Assembly: GCA_038503065.1 (NCBI GenBank)
Contig: JBCAMK010000015.1
Span: forward strand, 124,001-188,000
DNA from: Paragyromitra xinjiangensis
Taxonomy: Eukaryota > Ascomycota > Pezizomycetes > Pezizales > Discinaceae
Direction of reading: 5' to 3'
DNA: 64,000 nucleotides
The notes beneath the pieces were generated by a model. The model made no database searches and was not told where the DNA came from. It worked only from the letters and a program-made list of their open reading frames with translations. Positions 21,185 to 32,249 of this stretch are shown here, piece after piece. Both the position numbers and the translations under genes were made by a program. How positions within the stretch are numbered: position 1 is the stretch's first letter; the number at the start of each line of letters is the position of its first letter.

Positions 21185-22048
21185 ATGTCATACCGTACCA
21201 AACTCGCGTTTAATGCGTCCTGGGAAGCAGAAAAGGCTGCTAAAGGAAAAGCTAAAGGCTGCCGTCACAGCAGGTTCAAATCTCACTCTGATAGAAAACC
21301 CCTTCACCAGTCACCTATTCTAACCTCTGCTTCTAGTCCACTATCCGGTCCCATAATCGCCCTCTACGCAGGCGCAGACAACCTTCCTTTCTACGTCCAT
21401 GCAAATGTGATGTGCCCCAACTCCCACTACTTCAATGATCGCTTCGGTGGCCCAATTGTCCCACCCGAGCGTGATCTGCATCTCCACTTCCCCGCTATAG
21501 ATCCAGCGGATATGTCTGCCTTCACCCATTACATGTACCGTTTATTCTGGAAAGAGTTTGACCTAGGCATCTCTACTTCTCCCAACAAGGATATCCTCGA
21601 TCACGTTAGGCTCTACATAACTGCCTGCATCTTTGACGTTCCGTTCCTTCGGGAACGTGTCAATGGTGCTATCGCCTACCTTATCGAAAGAGAGGATGGG
21701 GCTTACATCTCCGCCTTGAATTCTGAGGAGTTTGAGGCTCATTTAGAGTGTCGTAAGGCGGTGGTGGAAATGGTGTATGCGCACACTAAGGAGAGTGACA
21801 AGTTCAGATACCATTTCGTTAAGAGTATGGGGATGAATAGTGACTACTATTACGATTGTGGGGTGAAACATAACATCGATATGGATGAAAACTTGACGAG
21901 TTTTTTCAGGCTTGTTCCAAAATTTTCACATGATCTGAAGATTTATCTTTGCAAAGAGAAAGGGTTGGTCGATCCAAATGACGAAGATGTGGTGGAAGAA
22001 GAGAGCGAGGAGGGCGAGGAGGGCGAGGAGGGGCAGCCGGATACGTAG
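21185..22048 (+). CDS. BTB/POZ-like domain protein (287 aa)
   Basis: Single exon from an ATG preceded by CAAA. Residues 55-140 have the fungal BTB pattern: G.I.ALY.G, a FYVHANVMCPNSHYF strand-helix, an acidic loop and LHFPAIDPADMSAFTHYMY. A following helical segment (LDHVRLYITACIFDVPFL) corresponds to the HVR.Y..A..F...L motif usually seen after fungal BTB domains. The last 25 residues are almost all acidic. BTB domains mediate dimerisation and often recruit Cullin-3, but these short fungal BTB-only proteins have no established role. No membrane segments. Confidence 0.8.
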   Translation: MSYRTKLAFNASWEAEKAAKGKAKGCRHSRFKSHSDRKPLHQSPILTSASSPLSGPIIALYAGADNLPFYVHANVMCPNSHYFNDRFGGPIVPPERDLHLHFPAIDPADMSAFTHYMYRLFWKEFDLGISTSPNKDILDHVRLYITACIFDVPFLRERVNGAIAYLIEREDGAYISALNSEEFEAHLECRKAVVEMVYAHTKESDKFRYHFVKSMGMNSDYYYDCGVKHNIDMDENLTSFFRLVPKFSHDLKIYLCKEKGLVDPNDEDVVEEESEEGEEGEEGQPDT

Positions 22049-25000
22049 GTTTTCGGGATCTGAAATCTTGAGGTTGATGTGAGAGCTAACTTTTGATAGT
22101 CATTCGGTGCCTTGTGAATAGGTGATTGCATCTAAATCCGTCTTCTGGATTAACTTAGTCTGGCAGCAAGCTGGAATTATGTGATGAAAGGGGAGGAATC
22201 TAGATTATTCAAAGTCAGGGTATGCGCTAGAGTTTTTTGGTGTTTACCTCTAGTTTCTCCTACTTAGTTACTTCTTCTTATGGGTTCTTTTTCCTAAGAT
22301 ATTATTTTCGGAACTAGTGTTCTTTCTACTCATGTATAAAGCAAAAATATGAATGGAAGGGAAAAGCCAGGAATCTCTCGAAAGCGGAATTTCCTATGTT
22401 TACTGTAGGGATGGAATCTAAGATGTTAGATCATACGGTATTACCCGATGGTTATCGCCACTAAATTGTTGGAGATACTACTACCGTGACGTAGTATCGA
22501 CTTCCTAATACTGGTTTCCTACGTGCCTCTATTGTCTCGGCTGTTTCATAGGCTCATGTTTATTTGGCGGGTATTCGGGCTATGCAGAACTGCTCTGGGA
22601 GACCGGCCAGTCATTTGGTGGAGCTCTTTCTATTGGTCAAACACTTGTATATATACAGAGGCTTTCGCCTCTAGCATAGCAAGTAACCTCGTTATCTATT
22701 ACACTCGAGATTATTCCTTCATAAATGTTGTAATATTGGGGCACGTAGGGAGAAATAGAAGGCTCGATTGCCTGCTTGCTAGAGGTGGGCATACGACCCT
22801 ATCTAAATACTCGTGTAGTAGCTCTCTCGGGTGACCGAGTGCCCGTGTGTTCGGGTACCTGTCTCTCAATCGTTTCCGACTCCGAAGGCCAAGCCCCGTA
22901 TTAGGAAGCATCTCCAACACTAAAAATTGCGAACCTTGAATCAATCTAAGGCTAAGGCCCTTGGCTTAAGATTACTGCCGTAGGGGTAGATAATTATTAC
23001 GTAGAATATCAGATTCTTACGATAGTCGTTGAAAGAAATACATCTAATCATACTTTGAATTTAGGTGCAAGCGAGTTACCAATGATAAATACAATAGCCT
23101 CCGCTAATAATCATTATATGGCACTTTCTTTCGTGTTGGTCGCCAACAATAGAATCAAACTCTCTGCTAGCATGGATCACAAAAATTCCATAGTATGTAC
23201 GCGTATCATCCGACTACAAAGATCTCATCGAACAAAAGACTGTGACCTCACTGCCATACTCTGTGGGCATGGGATGCTTTACTGTGTGGCACATCGCCCT
23301 CACGTGGCTTTTGAAATTAGAGGCCACCCTAGGCTCGTTCCTGGCCTCGTTTCCAGGCTCTTTCATTGGTCAATTGACTCTTAGTGCTGAAAAATATGTT
23401 ATTGCGTATTATCCATACCATAGTCACATGATTAGTAGTTGAGATATGTGCTTTGAAGGAAGTGGTTGGTGGATATATCATGTGATTTCCCAATTAGGTT
23501 AACTGTTTATATACAAAGCAACCCCTAAGCCCTAAGATAGCATATATCCACACAAACCACTTCCGAAGCTAGGTAAGAGCCTGGATTCGAGGCCAGCTCG
23601 TTCCCATCCCTACCGCCTAACGGTGTGCAGTATGGGCTGGGCACGAGGCCAAGGTTACCCGTTCCTAAATCCTTTCGTACCATGTCGAATAAGCAACCTC
23701 GCCATTCTAATACTGAGTCTCCATAAAAATTCTCCGTGAAGGCATCGACATCATCTGGCGTGAGCAACTCCTTCGATAAATATAACGCGTGCATTGTTAA
23801 GATCTGCGTCTGGCTACCAAGCAAACTTACGCTGTGCAGGGTCAGGTTGCCTATTACTAATATCACTACTCTTTTTCGATTTTCGCCAACCTTTCTATTC
23901 CTACCTGCAGCCATTTGGCGCTGATTTCAGCCAACATTTGTACCATCCCGAGATAACAAACCAAATTACCTCCAGACTGTCTTCTGGTACGTCACATGTT
24001 CAGTCTCCATAATCCATCAAGTAAGCTACGGGGATTGGCGAAACTATTTTTATCCATCCTGTCTCCATTGGTTCCTGCACTATCTCCAGCCCGACGGCTG
24101 CCATGAAATAAGCCGTTGGGATCCGCCGTGGGAACACAACTTCTATCCATCAAAGTCGTACAGAAGTGACACGTGATTCGCAACACCAGGACTAGGAATA
24201 CACGCATACCAGATTTCAAGCTTTCGGATGAAACCGATTGTAACTTGAGAGCGTATGGGTGTTATATTCTATTCTGAGCAGTTTCTGAATGAATCGTGCA
24301 GACGGCTCCGGGAATGACTGTCTCTAGCCTTCGAAAACTGTCTTGTTCAATGTTGCTCACTTGGAGTCGCTACCCCTAATAGAGTCTCAGTATATTCTGG
24401 GAGACACCACAGCAGCTGTGTTGACCCACCGAGAACCAACATCTGAGAATAACGGCGACCACAAAACGAAAAGCATGCTGAGTTCAACCGATTGTATCAC
24501 GCTGTAGCTAAGGTGAACCGTTACATACTAGGCGGATTCAGAGCTCTTTATACTTTGGGGCGTCAAAGTAATTTGGGTTCTCCGCTGTATAAATACGGGA
24601 CGAGGGTGTGTTGTCATGTTGCTGTGAGGACGTTCCTGAGGGGCGATCTTACATGCATGGGGTGCTGTGGAGACCATGGACGTATCTTTATGTGGCTTGG
24701 GTAACGATCCGGTCGTAAAAATGTACTCGGCAGTTGAATAGACTAGGGTAGACATGGACATGAGCGAAATATTTATCTCAATGTAAGTCTCTGCCCCTAT
24801 TTCATCTCAATTACTGTGATTACCGCCTTCGTATTATTCTCATACTACAGTGCCAAAAAGGGGGATGCGATTGGTACAGCATTTTTACAGTATTCTAAAA
24901 AAATGCTGGATTAATTCTGCAGTGCTACGGGATTTATCAGCAAATGCAGCAGCGCTCCGGAATTAATACAGCATTTTCTAAAAATACGGTAGTAGATCCA

Positions 25001-25629
25001 CTCCATTTTTTGGTCCTGTAAGTGTAAGTATTGAGTTGGCCTCCTTGTCTCATCATATGATGCACGTGACCACACAAAAAAATTAAGAAGCATAGAATAT
25101 CACTCGCAGGCCTATTTGCTCTCACTCTCTTATACTAGGTGGCCATCGCATGGTAGATTTATTATCACAAAACACCCGCTGGTAGGAATAGCAAAAACTA
25201 ACTCCAGCCATCCATTCGACTCTCTAGGGGTACACCAGTTCAGACCCGAAGCCTATGCGACGTCCCGGAATAAACCAGCCTTACACCGCTTCCGCAACAG
25301 AATTAGGTCACACGGCCAACGCATACGAACAGCCGTTCACCAGTTGGCTCCTGTATCTCTAGAAATAAAATTCCACTTTCGTGTACCGTACTTCTGGTTC
25401 GATATCTCATCGCCTGGTGGCCCAAATCACTAGCCTTGTCCACGGCCCGGTTCGCTAATTTCCATGTTGTGGGCCAAAACTGCAGTTAGGCCTAAAGAAA
25501 AAGATTATTGGTTGGTATATAAATACTATGAGAGCCCCATAGTGTCGAACCCCAAGTGTATTGAGCAGCCAAGAACCCACACCTCATCAAAGCGTACTTT
25601 TGTCCATAATTCAATTCATCATTAGCCCA
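22049..25629. other. Gene-poor stretch, about 3.6 kb
   Basis: No confident gene. An ATG-started frame of 129 codons at 23525-23914 (minus) has no recognisable motif, and I give it about a 0.2 chance of being real. An AT-rich segment at 24870-25000 contains short palindromes built on CAGCATTTT/AAAATGCTG, possibly a MITE remnant. Confidence 0.45.
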
Positions 25630-26786
25630 ATGACGAGGCTCGATCGATCTCACGCTCCGGACTTTGAAGGCGACCAGCTCGCCGCTGTGATTGAGGCCTA
25701 TCTGGGGTCCAAGGAAGATGCAGGTGCGCCGGAACAGGATGTGATAAGCTCGTGGAAGCAGATGTGTGATCTCCGAGAGTTCATGGAACCACAGGTCTGG
25801 ATGGCGGGGCTTGTAGAAATGTGGGGTAAGTGCAAAGCTAGTCTCACTCCGGTAGCCCAAGGAAAGAGCTAATTGAAGCAGTGACGGGCTTGAATGTTTT
25901 CGCTACGGGCGCTACAGGTATCGCTTTAAGCAGCCAGAAAAAGTTCAGTTTCTAGACCCTCCTAATAGCTTTATCTGTACCTAATAGTTATGAACTTAAC
26001 AGCGTCGCATCACCTTTCCTTCTACCGATGATTGGCGGGTTCGTAGGGGCCATGACCCTTCCGCTATTCATCTTCGCTGCACTGCCTGCCTCAGGTGGCC
26101 ACATCAACCCATTAATCACATTAGGAAGCTTCGCCATCCGAGCTTCAAGTCTCCCAAGAACAATCATATACATCACAGGCCAGACTGTCGGAGCTACAGT
26201 AGGAGCTGGTTTCCTCCACGTAGGGCTCGGACATAAAACTCTGACATCTGTAAGTCAGCCTAAAATAGCCATACAAACGTATATCATCTAAATACTAATC
26301 CATAGCTTCCAACAGGCATTTATCCCAGGCTGCACATGGAATCCAGACGGGAGCGTTAACCCCCTCCAGTCCTTCGTATTCGAATCAGTCGCCTGCGCCG
26401 TCCTACTCTACGTCTCTTTCGCTGCCGGTCTCGACCCACGTCAGGGTAAGGTTTTTGGACGCGTTTTAGGCCCAATCATGATTGGCTTAACCCTCGGAAT
26501 TACCATCTTCATAACGGGGATAGCGAAACCTGGATATTCTGGAGCTTGTGGGTGTCTCGCTTAGTGGGGATGACTATTTACTGACGAGAGTTCTATAGCA
26601 ATGAACCCAGCCCGCTGCTTCGGCCTCCTTGCAGCAACGGGGAATTTTCAAAATCATTATATTCAATGGGTAGGCTCATTGGCGGCTGCAGCAGCGAGTG
26701 GACTGGTTTATTTGGCGATGCCACCGTATAAGTCGAAGAAGATCGTTACTGCGATCGGTGGTGATGTTGTGGCTTCTGGTGTTTAG
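25630..26786 (+). CDS. XIP-type aquaporin, five exons (about 308 aa)
   Basis: Predicted exons 25630-25825, 25879-25942, 26003-26249, 26316-26547 and 26599-26786 join without a frame break. The product is a six-helix major intrinsic protein, a membrane channel for water or small solutes. The first pore motif is GGHINPL (Asn122-Pro123-Leu124) instead of NPA. The second is SMNPARC (Asn249-Cys253). An altered first box together with the NPARC cysteine is the hallmark of the X-intrinsic protein (XIP) subfamily of plants and fungi, whose members pass glycerol, H2O2 or metalloids as well as water. The 65-residue N-terminal exon is hydrophilic and cytosolic. The last donor (GTGGGT) is chosen because it restores the SMNPARC frame. 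Confidence 0.9.
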
Positions 26787-27435
26787 GTTTTTGGTTATCT
26801 TGGGTGGCATTTTTGGTTATAGAGCGTTTATGGGATCTTGGGACGGGGTTAAGGTTATGGGGCTGGTTTCTTGGGCTTTGTAGATGAGCTGGACTAGATA
26901 GGTTCGTTAGGTTAATTAAAGGATGCTAAAAGGTGGTGTTTGGTTCCTGCCCGCCACTACCTGGTGCCTCCTATTAATTTCTACCCCACAGTATCATCTA
27001 AGTCTACCATTGTAAGCCTAGAGCTGTCTGGTCGATCAGCTATAGGTCCTTTTATGGCATAAATATTTTTGCGTATGATCTTCCCGTACATAGAAGTAAT
27101 GAAGCACGGTGGGTGGAGGGAAAATCTACCTAAGAAAAGTGACCGAGATTAATGTCACTGCACCTACGCCAAGACATGGGTTCTCGTAGAATTTAGTAAT
27201 TTATGTAATACTTCGCATAACCGATCCTCGTCTGCGTTCCTTAATTCCTATCTGAAATAATGTCGCGTGTGTATAAGGGAAACATCCACAATCACAAACA
27301 TACATATGATATCCTCCACAAGGCCTAAAGAAAAGAAAAGAGACCAGTTTCAAGACCCCACTCCTACATATCAATTTATTCTCTCAATCCCCTCCACCAC
27401 ACCTTATAGAAAAATTATCTGAGCAACAACAATCT
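26787..27435. other. Convergent 3' spacer
   Basis: 650 bp between the stop codons of the aquaporin and the ankyrin array. No feature recognised. Confidence 0.5.
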
Positions 27436-29809
27436 TCATTCATTCCGATGTCTTTTTGGAGATTCGCCACCTCCACCATCTTCCTCTGATATTGCTGCTT
27501 CTTCTCTGGATCGCTTGTTTCTGGCAGCTATGGGGGGCTTGGTACTAGAACGTGATGATTCCCCAATCCTCTCAGCCCCTAAAAGCGTGGGCTCGTGCAG
27601 CTGAGTTGTTACTTTGTCGTCAGAAGTCTCATGGCCCGGGGCTGATAGATTTGATTCTTTCTCCTTAAGCATCTGTATCACACCGTCGCAACCACTGAAG
27701 CTTGTTGTTGTGATCGGTTCAAGACTAACTACCGTTACGTCTCTTGGGAAAGACATATCTCTCTTAGGAATGTGGAAAACAGTGTTGGTTTTTCCTAGAG
27801 TGGCTGATGAGGCTAGCTGTAGAGCTGTAAAACCGTTCTTGTCTAAAATTGAGATATCTGCTTCATTCTTCAGAAGTAACTCAACGGCAGCCTCGTTGTT
27901 TACGCAGGCTGCGTCGTGTAGGGGTGTGCGTCCTCGATCGTCCTGAACCGAGCATTTTGCCCCCTTCTCGAGAAGAAGCTCCATAATAAAATCGTAGTTG
28001 CCTGAAGCTGCCCAATGAAGAGCTGAACGCCCGTGACTATCCAAGACTTCCCAATCTGCTCCGTTATCTAGGAGAAGCTCAACAACTAACTCATGGCCGC
28101 CCGCCGCCGCATAGTGCAAAGCCGAGTGCCCGCTACTATCTAGGACTGATAGGTCTGCTTTGCTCTCTAGAAGCAGTTCTAGAAGCAGTTCGACAACTGA
28201 CTCATGACCGCCCATCGCCGCTAGGTGCAGTGCTGAGCGCCCAGTTTTATTCGGGACCAAATATCCTGCACCATTTTCAAGGAGTAACTGCACAATGTCT
28301 TCTCCGCCGTTCGATGCTCCTAGGTGCAGAGCTGAGTTTCCATTATTGTCCAAAACTAAGCAGTCTGCTTTTTTCTCAAGGAGAAGTTCCACGATTGATT
28401 CATGGCCGCGCAAGACTGCCATGTGCAGAACCGAGCGCCCCTCTAAATCTCGAGCTAAATAGTCTGCTTTATTGTCTAAAAGAAGCTTCACAACAGACTC
28501 ATGACCTTCCGAAGCTGCAATATGAAGGGCCGATAACCCACTTGTATCCTGACCTGAGCACTTTGCTCCCTTGTCCAAGAGCAGCTTCACAATGGACCCA
28601 TGGCCGTCTGAAGCTGCTACATGCAAAGCCGAGCGGCCATCGCTGTCAAGAGCCAAGCAATCCGCACCTTTCTCAAGGAGCAGTTTTACGACTGATTCGT
28701 AGCCACCCTTAGCAGCCACGTATAAGACCGATTGTTTGGACTTGGTTAAAGCTAAACAATCCGCACCCCTTTCGAGGAGGAGCTCTACTACCGACTCATA
28801 GCCGCCCTGAGCCGCCAGGTGCAGGGCCGAATACTGGTCTTCGCCCACAGCTGAATGGCTTACTCCTCTATCTAGGAGAAGCTTCACAATAGATGTGTGG
28901 CCACCTAAGGCCGCTCCGAGTAGGGCTAGGTGACTGTATTTATCGATAGCAGAAAAGTTTACACCCTTCTCGAGGAGCAACTGTAGAATCGATTCATGAC
29001 CATTTCTGGCCGCCAGCTGTAGCGCTGAGCACCCATATACGTTCAGAGCTAACCAATTTGCCCCTTTGGCTAGAAGCAACCTCACAATCGATTCCTGGCC
29101 TCCACAAGCCGCCGCATGCAGAATAAAGCAATCGTCTATGTCTAAGGCTGAACATTCTGCTCCGTTCTCTAGGAAAAAAATTGCAACCGGCTCGTGGCGA
29201 TGCAAGGTTGCCTCATATAGGGGCGAGCGACCATGATTATCTCTAGCTAAATAGTCCGCACCTTTCTCGAGGAGCAGCTTGGCGATCGTTTCATGGCCAC
29301 CCTGAGCAGCTTCATGCAAAGCTGTGCGCCCATTAGTATCCTTGACCAAAACATCTGCATCTTCCCCTAGGAGGAGTTTGACAAGTGACACATGGCCGCG
29401 CTCGGCCGCCTCGCGTAAGGGCGAACGCCCCATCTTGTCTTGAAGTGAAATATTTGCCTTGTGCTCAAGAAGCAACTCCACAACCTTTTCATGACCGCCC
29501 CAGACTGCCTCATGCAGGGCCGAGCGGCCATCCATGTCCGGAATTGAAACGTCTTCTACTCCCTCCAAAAGTAACCCCACAATTGACTCGTAACCACTCC
29601 AGGCTGCCTCGTGCAGAGCCGTGCGCCGATCTGTGTTCGAAACCGAGCAATGTCGCCCCCTTTCGAGAAGTACTTTAACAACTGAAGAATGGCCTTTGGA
29701 GGCTGCTTCGCGTAGAACTGAGCGCCCGTATATATCCAAAACCGAACAATCCGCCTCTGCAGTGAGAAGCTGCTCCACAACCGATTTATGGCCTCCCGAT
29801 GCCGCTTGG
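27436..29809 (-). pseudogene. Ankyrin-repeat half of a disrupted NLR gene
   Basis: The frame starts without its own ATG in the middle of an ankyrin repeat (AASGGHKSVVEQLL). It runs through 20 further, almost regular 33-residue repeats of the type G(R/H)SALH.AA..GHESVV.LLLE.GAD. One repeat near 28180 carries a 5-residue LLLEL insertion. A 100-residue tail is polar, with two basic clusters (KRSREE and SPKRHR) that could serve as nuclear signals. The repeats are closely similar to each other, which favours unequal recombination. No receptor module lies directly upstream. The matching N-terminal half is at 32233-35070, separated by the PiggyBac element. Internal ATGs could still give a free ankyrin protein, but I consider the gene broken. 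Confidence 0.85.
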
Positions 29810-29856
29810 TATCCCCTGGATCGTAGCGAAAATAGCACGGGAAACCGTGCAAATTT
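29810..29856. repeat. Left inverted-repeat end of the PiggyBac element
   Basis: Contains TATCCC-C-TGGATCGTAG at 29810-29826 and AAACCGTGCAAATTT at 29842-29856. Both have inverted partners at 32199-32249, while the DNA between the two blocks has diverged. Confidence 0.75.
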
Positions 29857-29923
29857 TACAGGGCCCCCGACTACGAATTAAATTAAAATAAATAGAAAAA
29901 AGGTAGTAAAATACAAAAGAGAG

Positions 29924-31798
29924 CTAAATCATATGAAAGTCTGTAAAGCAGTTGCGGGTAGTATTAAGACATAGAGGTATTTTGCATGTAGAGCACTCCC
30001 AATGGGTCTTGTACCCCCTTCCTCCAGGACCCCCCCCAGAACTTGCCGCTTCTTTGAGCTTATACCTACACAACCAGCACTCCTTCTCATGGCCCTTATT
30101 TGCAATAGGTAGGTGTTCTTTGGTGCCGCAATTGGGGGGTAGGCCGGTTGATTTGGTGACATATTTCAATTCTTTGATAAATCGCTTTCCTGTCTCAACG
30201 ATCATTGACACCTTCCGCTTCTTAGACCTCACCGCTTCCACCTCATGTGCTCCCTCTAGAATCAGATCCCAGGCTACCAATAGCCGAAACTCCTTATGGG
30301 TGATGTCTTTGAAGGTATTTAGGTCTCGATATATGATGTAGGAATTGACAAGAGCCGTATCAAGTACCCAAAAAAAAATAGGAAACCAAGTCCTGAAGGT
30401 AGTGAGTTGAGTGTCATAGTAGGAGCGGTACTGGTCAGCTATATCCACCCCACCCATATGAAAGTTGTAGTCCACAATAACCACAGGTATCCCGAGTTCC
30501 TTGCTGTATTCCTCTCCAAATTCTAGTAGGGCCTGCCGGTGGTTGGTGCTCTTTGGTCCTGGTCTATTTCTATCCTTCATGATCTCAGATTCTTCACCCG
30601 TTAAGTAATGAATGGTGGTCATCATGGTAACAGGAGCATTGTCAAACCACAGTAGAATCCCTACGTCCTGCAAGATAAGTCCTGCTTTGAAATGGTAAGG
30701 CACTTTCCCCACATCTTTCTTGGGAATTGCCAATATGGCTGGGAAATCCCGGGAAGATGGTTTTGCTGTACCACATGCTCCAATATCTAGACGGTGACGA
30801 AGGATAGATAGAAGTGGTAGACTAGTGTAAAAGTTGTCTAAGAATATATGCCAGGTCTTTCGTTTAGGTAGCTTGCTGGCTAGGTAGTAAACTACATTAC
30901 CAGTAGGAGTAAGACCATCGATAGCTGGTACTGGATCAGGGCCAGCTTGATTGGAGGTAGAGTGAAAGTCCCATATGTATCCATGATCTGCGAGGCAATG
31001 GAACTTATAGCCTTTATCAATAGGCTTGTTGGGCATCTTGTAGGTGTCCAAAGAGCGTCCTGTACAGCGGATCATAGCCTCATCAATGCTGACATTAGAG
31101 GAGGGGGTCCTAAGAGCTTGAGAGGTCCGGCGCAATTGATCCAGCAAAGGGTCTACTTTTCCATGCCACAAACGGCGGCCAAATGGTGTATGCTTTGGTA
31201 TATCAAGAGCTGAGATGTGAAGAAAGCGTTTGATCTGCTCAAATCGGGTACAACTCATGTATTTGGTAATGGGGTGAACTGGGTGCAATCCATCATGCTT
31301 CCAATAATCTTTTACGGCTGGCACAGTAAAAAGCCCCATGTAGATACAGATACCAATCCATATCTTTAAATCATCGATTGTAATGGGTTCCCACTCTCTT
31401 CCAGGTAGCAAGTTGACCCCAAGCTTCGCTTCTGCATAGGCATTGGTATTGGTGACAATAGTCTGAAGAATAGTGATAGAGAAGAAGAAACTGAAGATAG
31501 AAAGAGGAGGTATGTCTTTGAGACCATTGATATGTATTGGTAATCGATTGTATGCAGCGTGTGGGGGGTAGTACTCCTTCATTGGAGTGAAGTCAGGCAC
31601 CTTGGGTAGCCTAGACTCGAGGGATGGGGGGGGTTCTGATGATTTCGGAGGTGAGTGATTTTTCGTGACCGAAGCGTTGGCTTTCTTTGCAGGCTTGGTT
31701 CTCTCCTGCTCCTTATCCAAAGGCTCTGGTGTGTCGGGGGCTTCATTTGTAGTGTATGAGATGTTATTTAGTCGGGGGCGGAGGGCTCTGGCTGCCAT
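29924..31798 (-). CDS. PiggyBac-family transposase (624 aa)
   Basis: Single exon; the ATG at 31798 is the first in frame (MAARALRPRL). The enzyme cuts and pastes the element through an RNase H-like DDD core. Residues 100-480 match DDE_Tnp_1_7: WKHDG..P, FEQIKRFLH, then catalytic Asp239 (SIDEAM), Asp321 (FLDNFYT) and Asp452 (NFHMGGVDIADQ). A basic SKKRKV at 525-530 is a likely nuclear signal. The C-terminus has the PiggyBac cysteine-rich domain (CWLC at 574-577, CSTC at 602-605, C610, C617, ending in FHMI), which binds the transposon ends. All catalytic residues and zinc ligands are present and no stop interrupts the frame, so the copy could still be active. Confidence 0.95.
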   Translation of the reverse strand: MAARALRPRLNNISYTTNEAPDTPEPLDKEQERTKPAKKANASVTKNHSPPKSSEPPPSLESRLPKVPDFTPMKEYYPPHAAYNRLPIHINGLKDIPPLSIFSFFFSITILQTIVTNTNAYAEAKLGVNLLPGREWEPITIDDLKIWIGICIYMGLFTVPAVKDYWKHDGLHPVHPITKYMSCTRFEQIKRFLHISALDIPKHTPFGRRLWHGKVDPLLDQLRRTSQALRTPSSNVSIDEAMIRCTGRSLDTYKMPNKPIDKGYKFHCLADHGYIWDFHSTSNQAGPDPVPAIDGLTPTGNVVYYLASKLPKRKTWHIFLDNFYTSLPLLSILRHRLDIGACGTAKPSSRDFPAILAIPKKDVGKVPYHFKAGLILQDVGILLWFDNAPVTMMTTIHYLTGEESEIMKDRNRPGPKSTNHRQALLEFGEEYSKELGIPVVIVDYNFHMGGVDIADQYRSYYDTQLTTFRTWFPIFFWVLDTALVNSYIIYRDLNTFKDITHKEFRLLVAWDLILEGAHEVEAVRSKKRKVSMIVETGKRFIKELKYVTKSTGLPPNCGTKEHLPIANKGHEKECWLCRYKLKEAASSGGGPGGRGYKTHWECSTCKIPLCLNTTRNCFTDFHMI

Positions 31799-32198
31799 GT
31801 TGACTGAGGGAGAATGTACTTTGCAGAGAAGTGATGGTAAAAGAGGTGACAAAATCGTTCCGTGGATTACTAAGCATATGTTAGCGAGACCCTAACGTCG
31901 ACACTACAAATCGATAGAGCATACATAGGGGATTAAAAAAAGCCTTAAATCAAGGAAATCGGACAAGAGTTGAGGAAGTTATGGTGGTGGTTGTAGAGAG
32001 GTAGTGGTTGGTCGTTGCTATGAGGAGTGCTTTTGGAACCTCAACTTTGGGGCCTGGCTTTATACCCAAAAAAAATCACAAAAATGTCGGGCAAAAAGTA
32101 TCAGAGGCATTGGTTAAGCGAGATAATAGTCTCATAAAGCAAGTAGGGGCATAGGGGGGTGGTGGCTGAATCACAGGAAATTGCGTTGTTGGTACTTT

Positions 32199-32249
32199 AA
32201 ATTTGCACGGTTTTCAGGGCGAAATTCGGTTTCTACGATCCATGGGATA
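32199..32249. repeat. Right inverted-repeat end of the PiggyBac element
   Basis: AAATTTGCACGGTTT at 32199-32213 and the outer block 32233-32249. The outer block supplies the TAG codon (32233-32235) that ends the truncated receptor frame. Confidence 0.75.

Larger units (their letters stand above)
29810..32249 (-). mobile_element. PiggyBac-type DNA transposon, about 2.4 kb
   Basis: An intact PiggyBac transposase ORF lies between inverted ends. The outer ends match over 17 bp with one mismatch (29810-29826 and 32233-32249). An inner pair matches perfectly over 15 bp (29842-29856 and 32199-32213). Both flanks are ankyrin-coding sequence in the same orientation, each broken in mid-repeat. The TTAA duplication usual for PiggyBac is not evident at the outer ends, where TA is present on both sides. 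Confidence 0.85.

Noticed and set aside
28230..28712. 160-codon plus-strand frame within the ankyrin array
   Set aside because: Antisense of the ankyrin repeats; its own repetitiveness is inherited.
27436..29809. Regular 99-bp periodicity resembling a direct-repeat or CRISPR-like array
   Set aside because: The units are 33-codon ankyrin repeats in one open frame, and the organism is eukaryotic.
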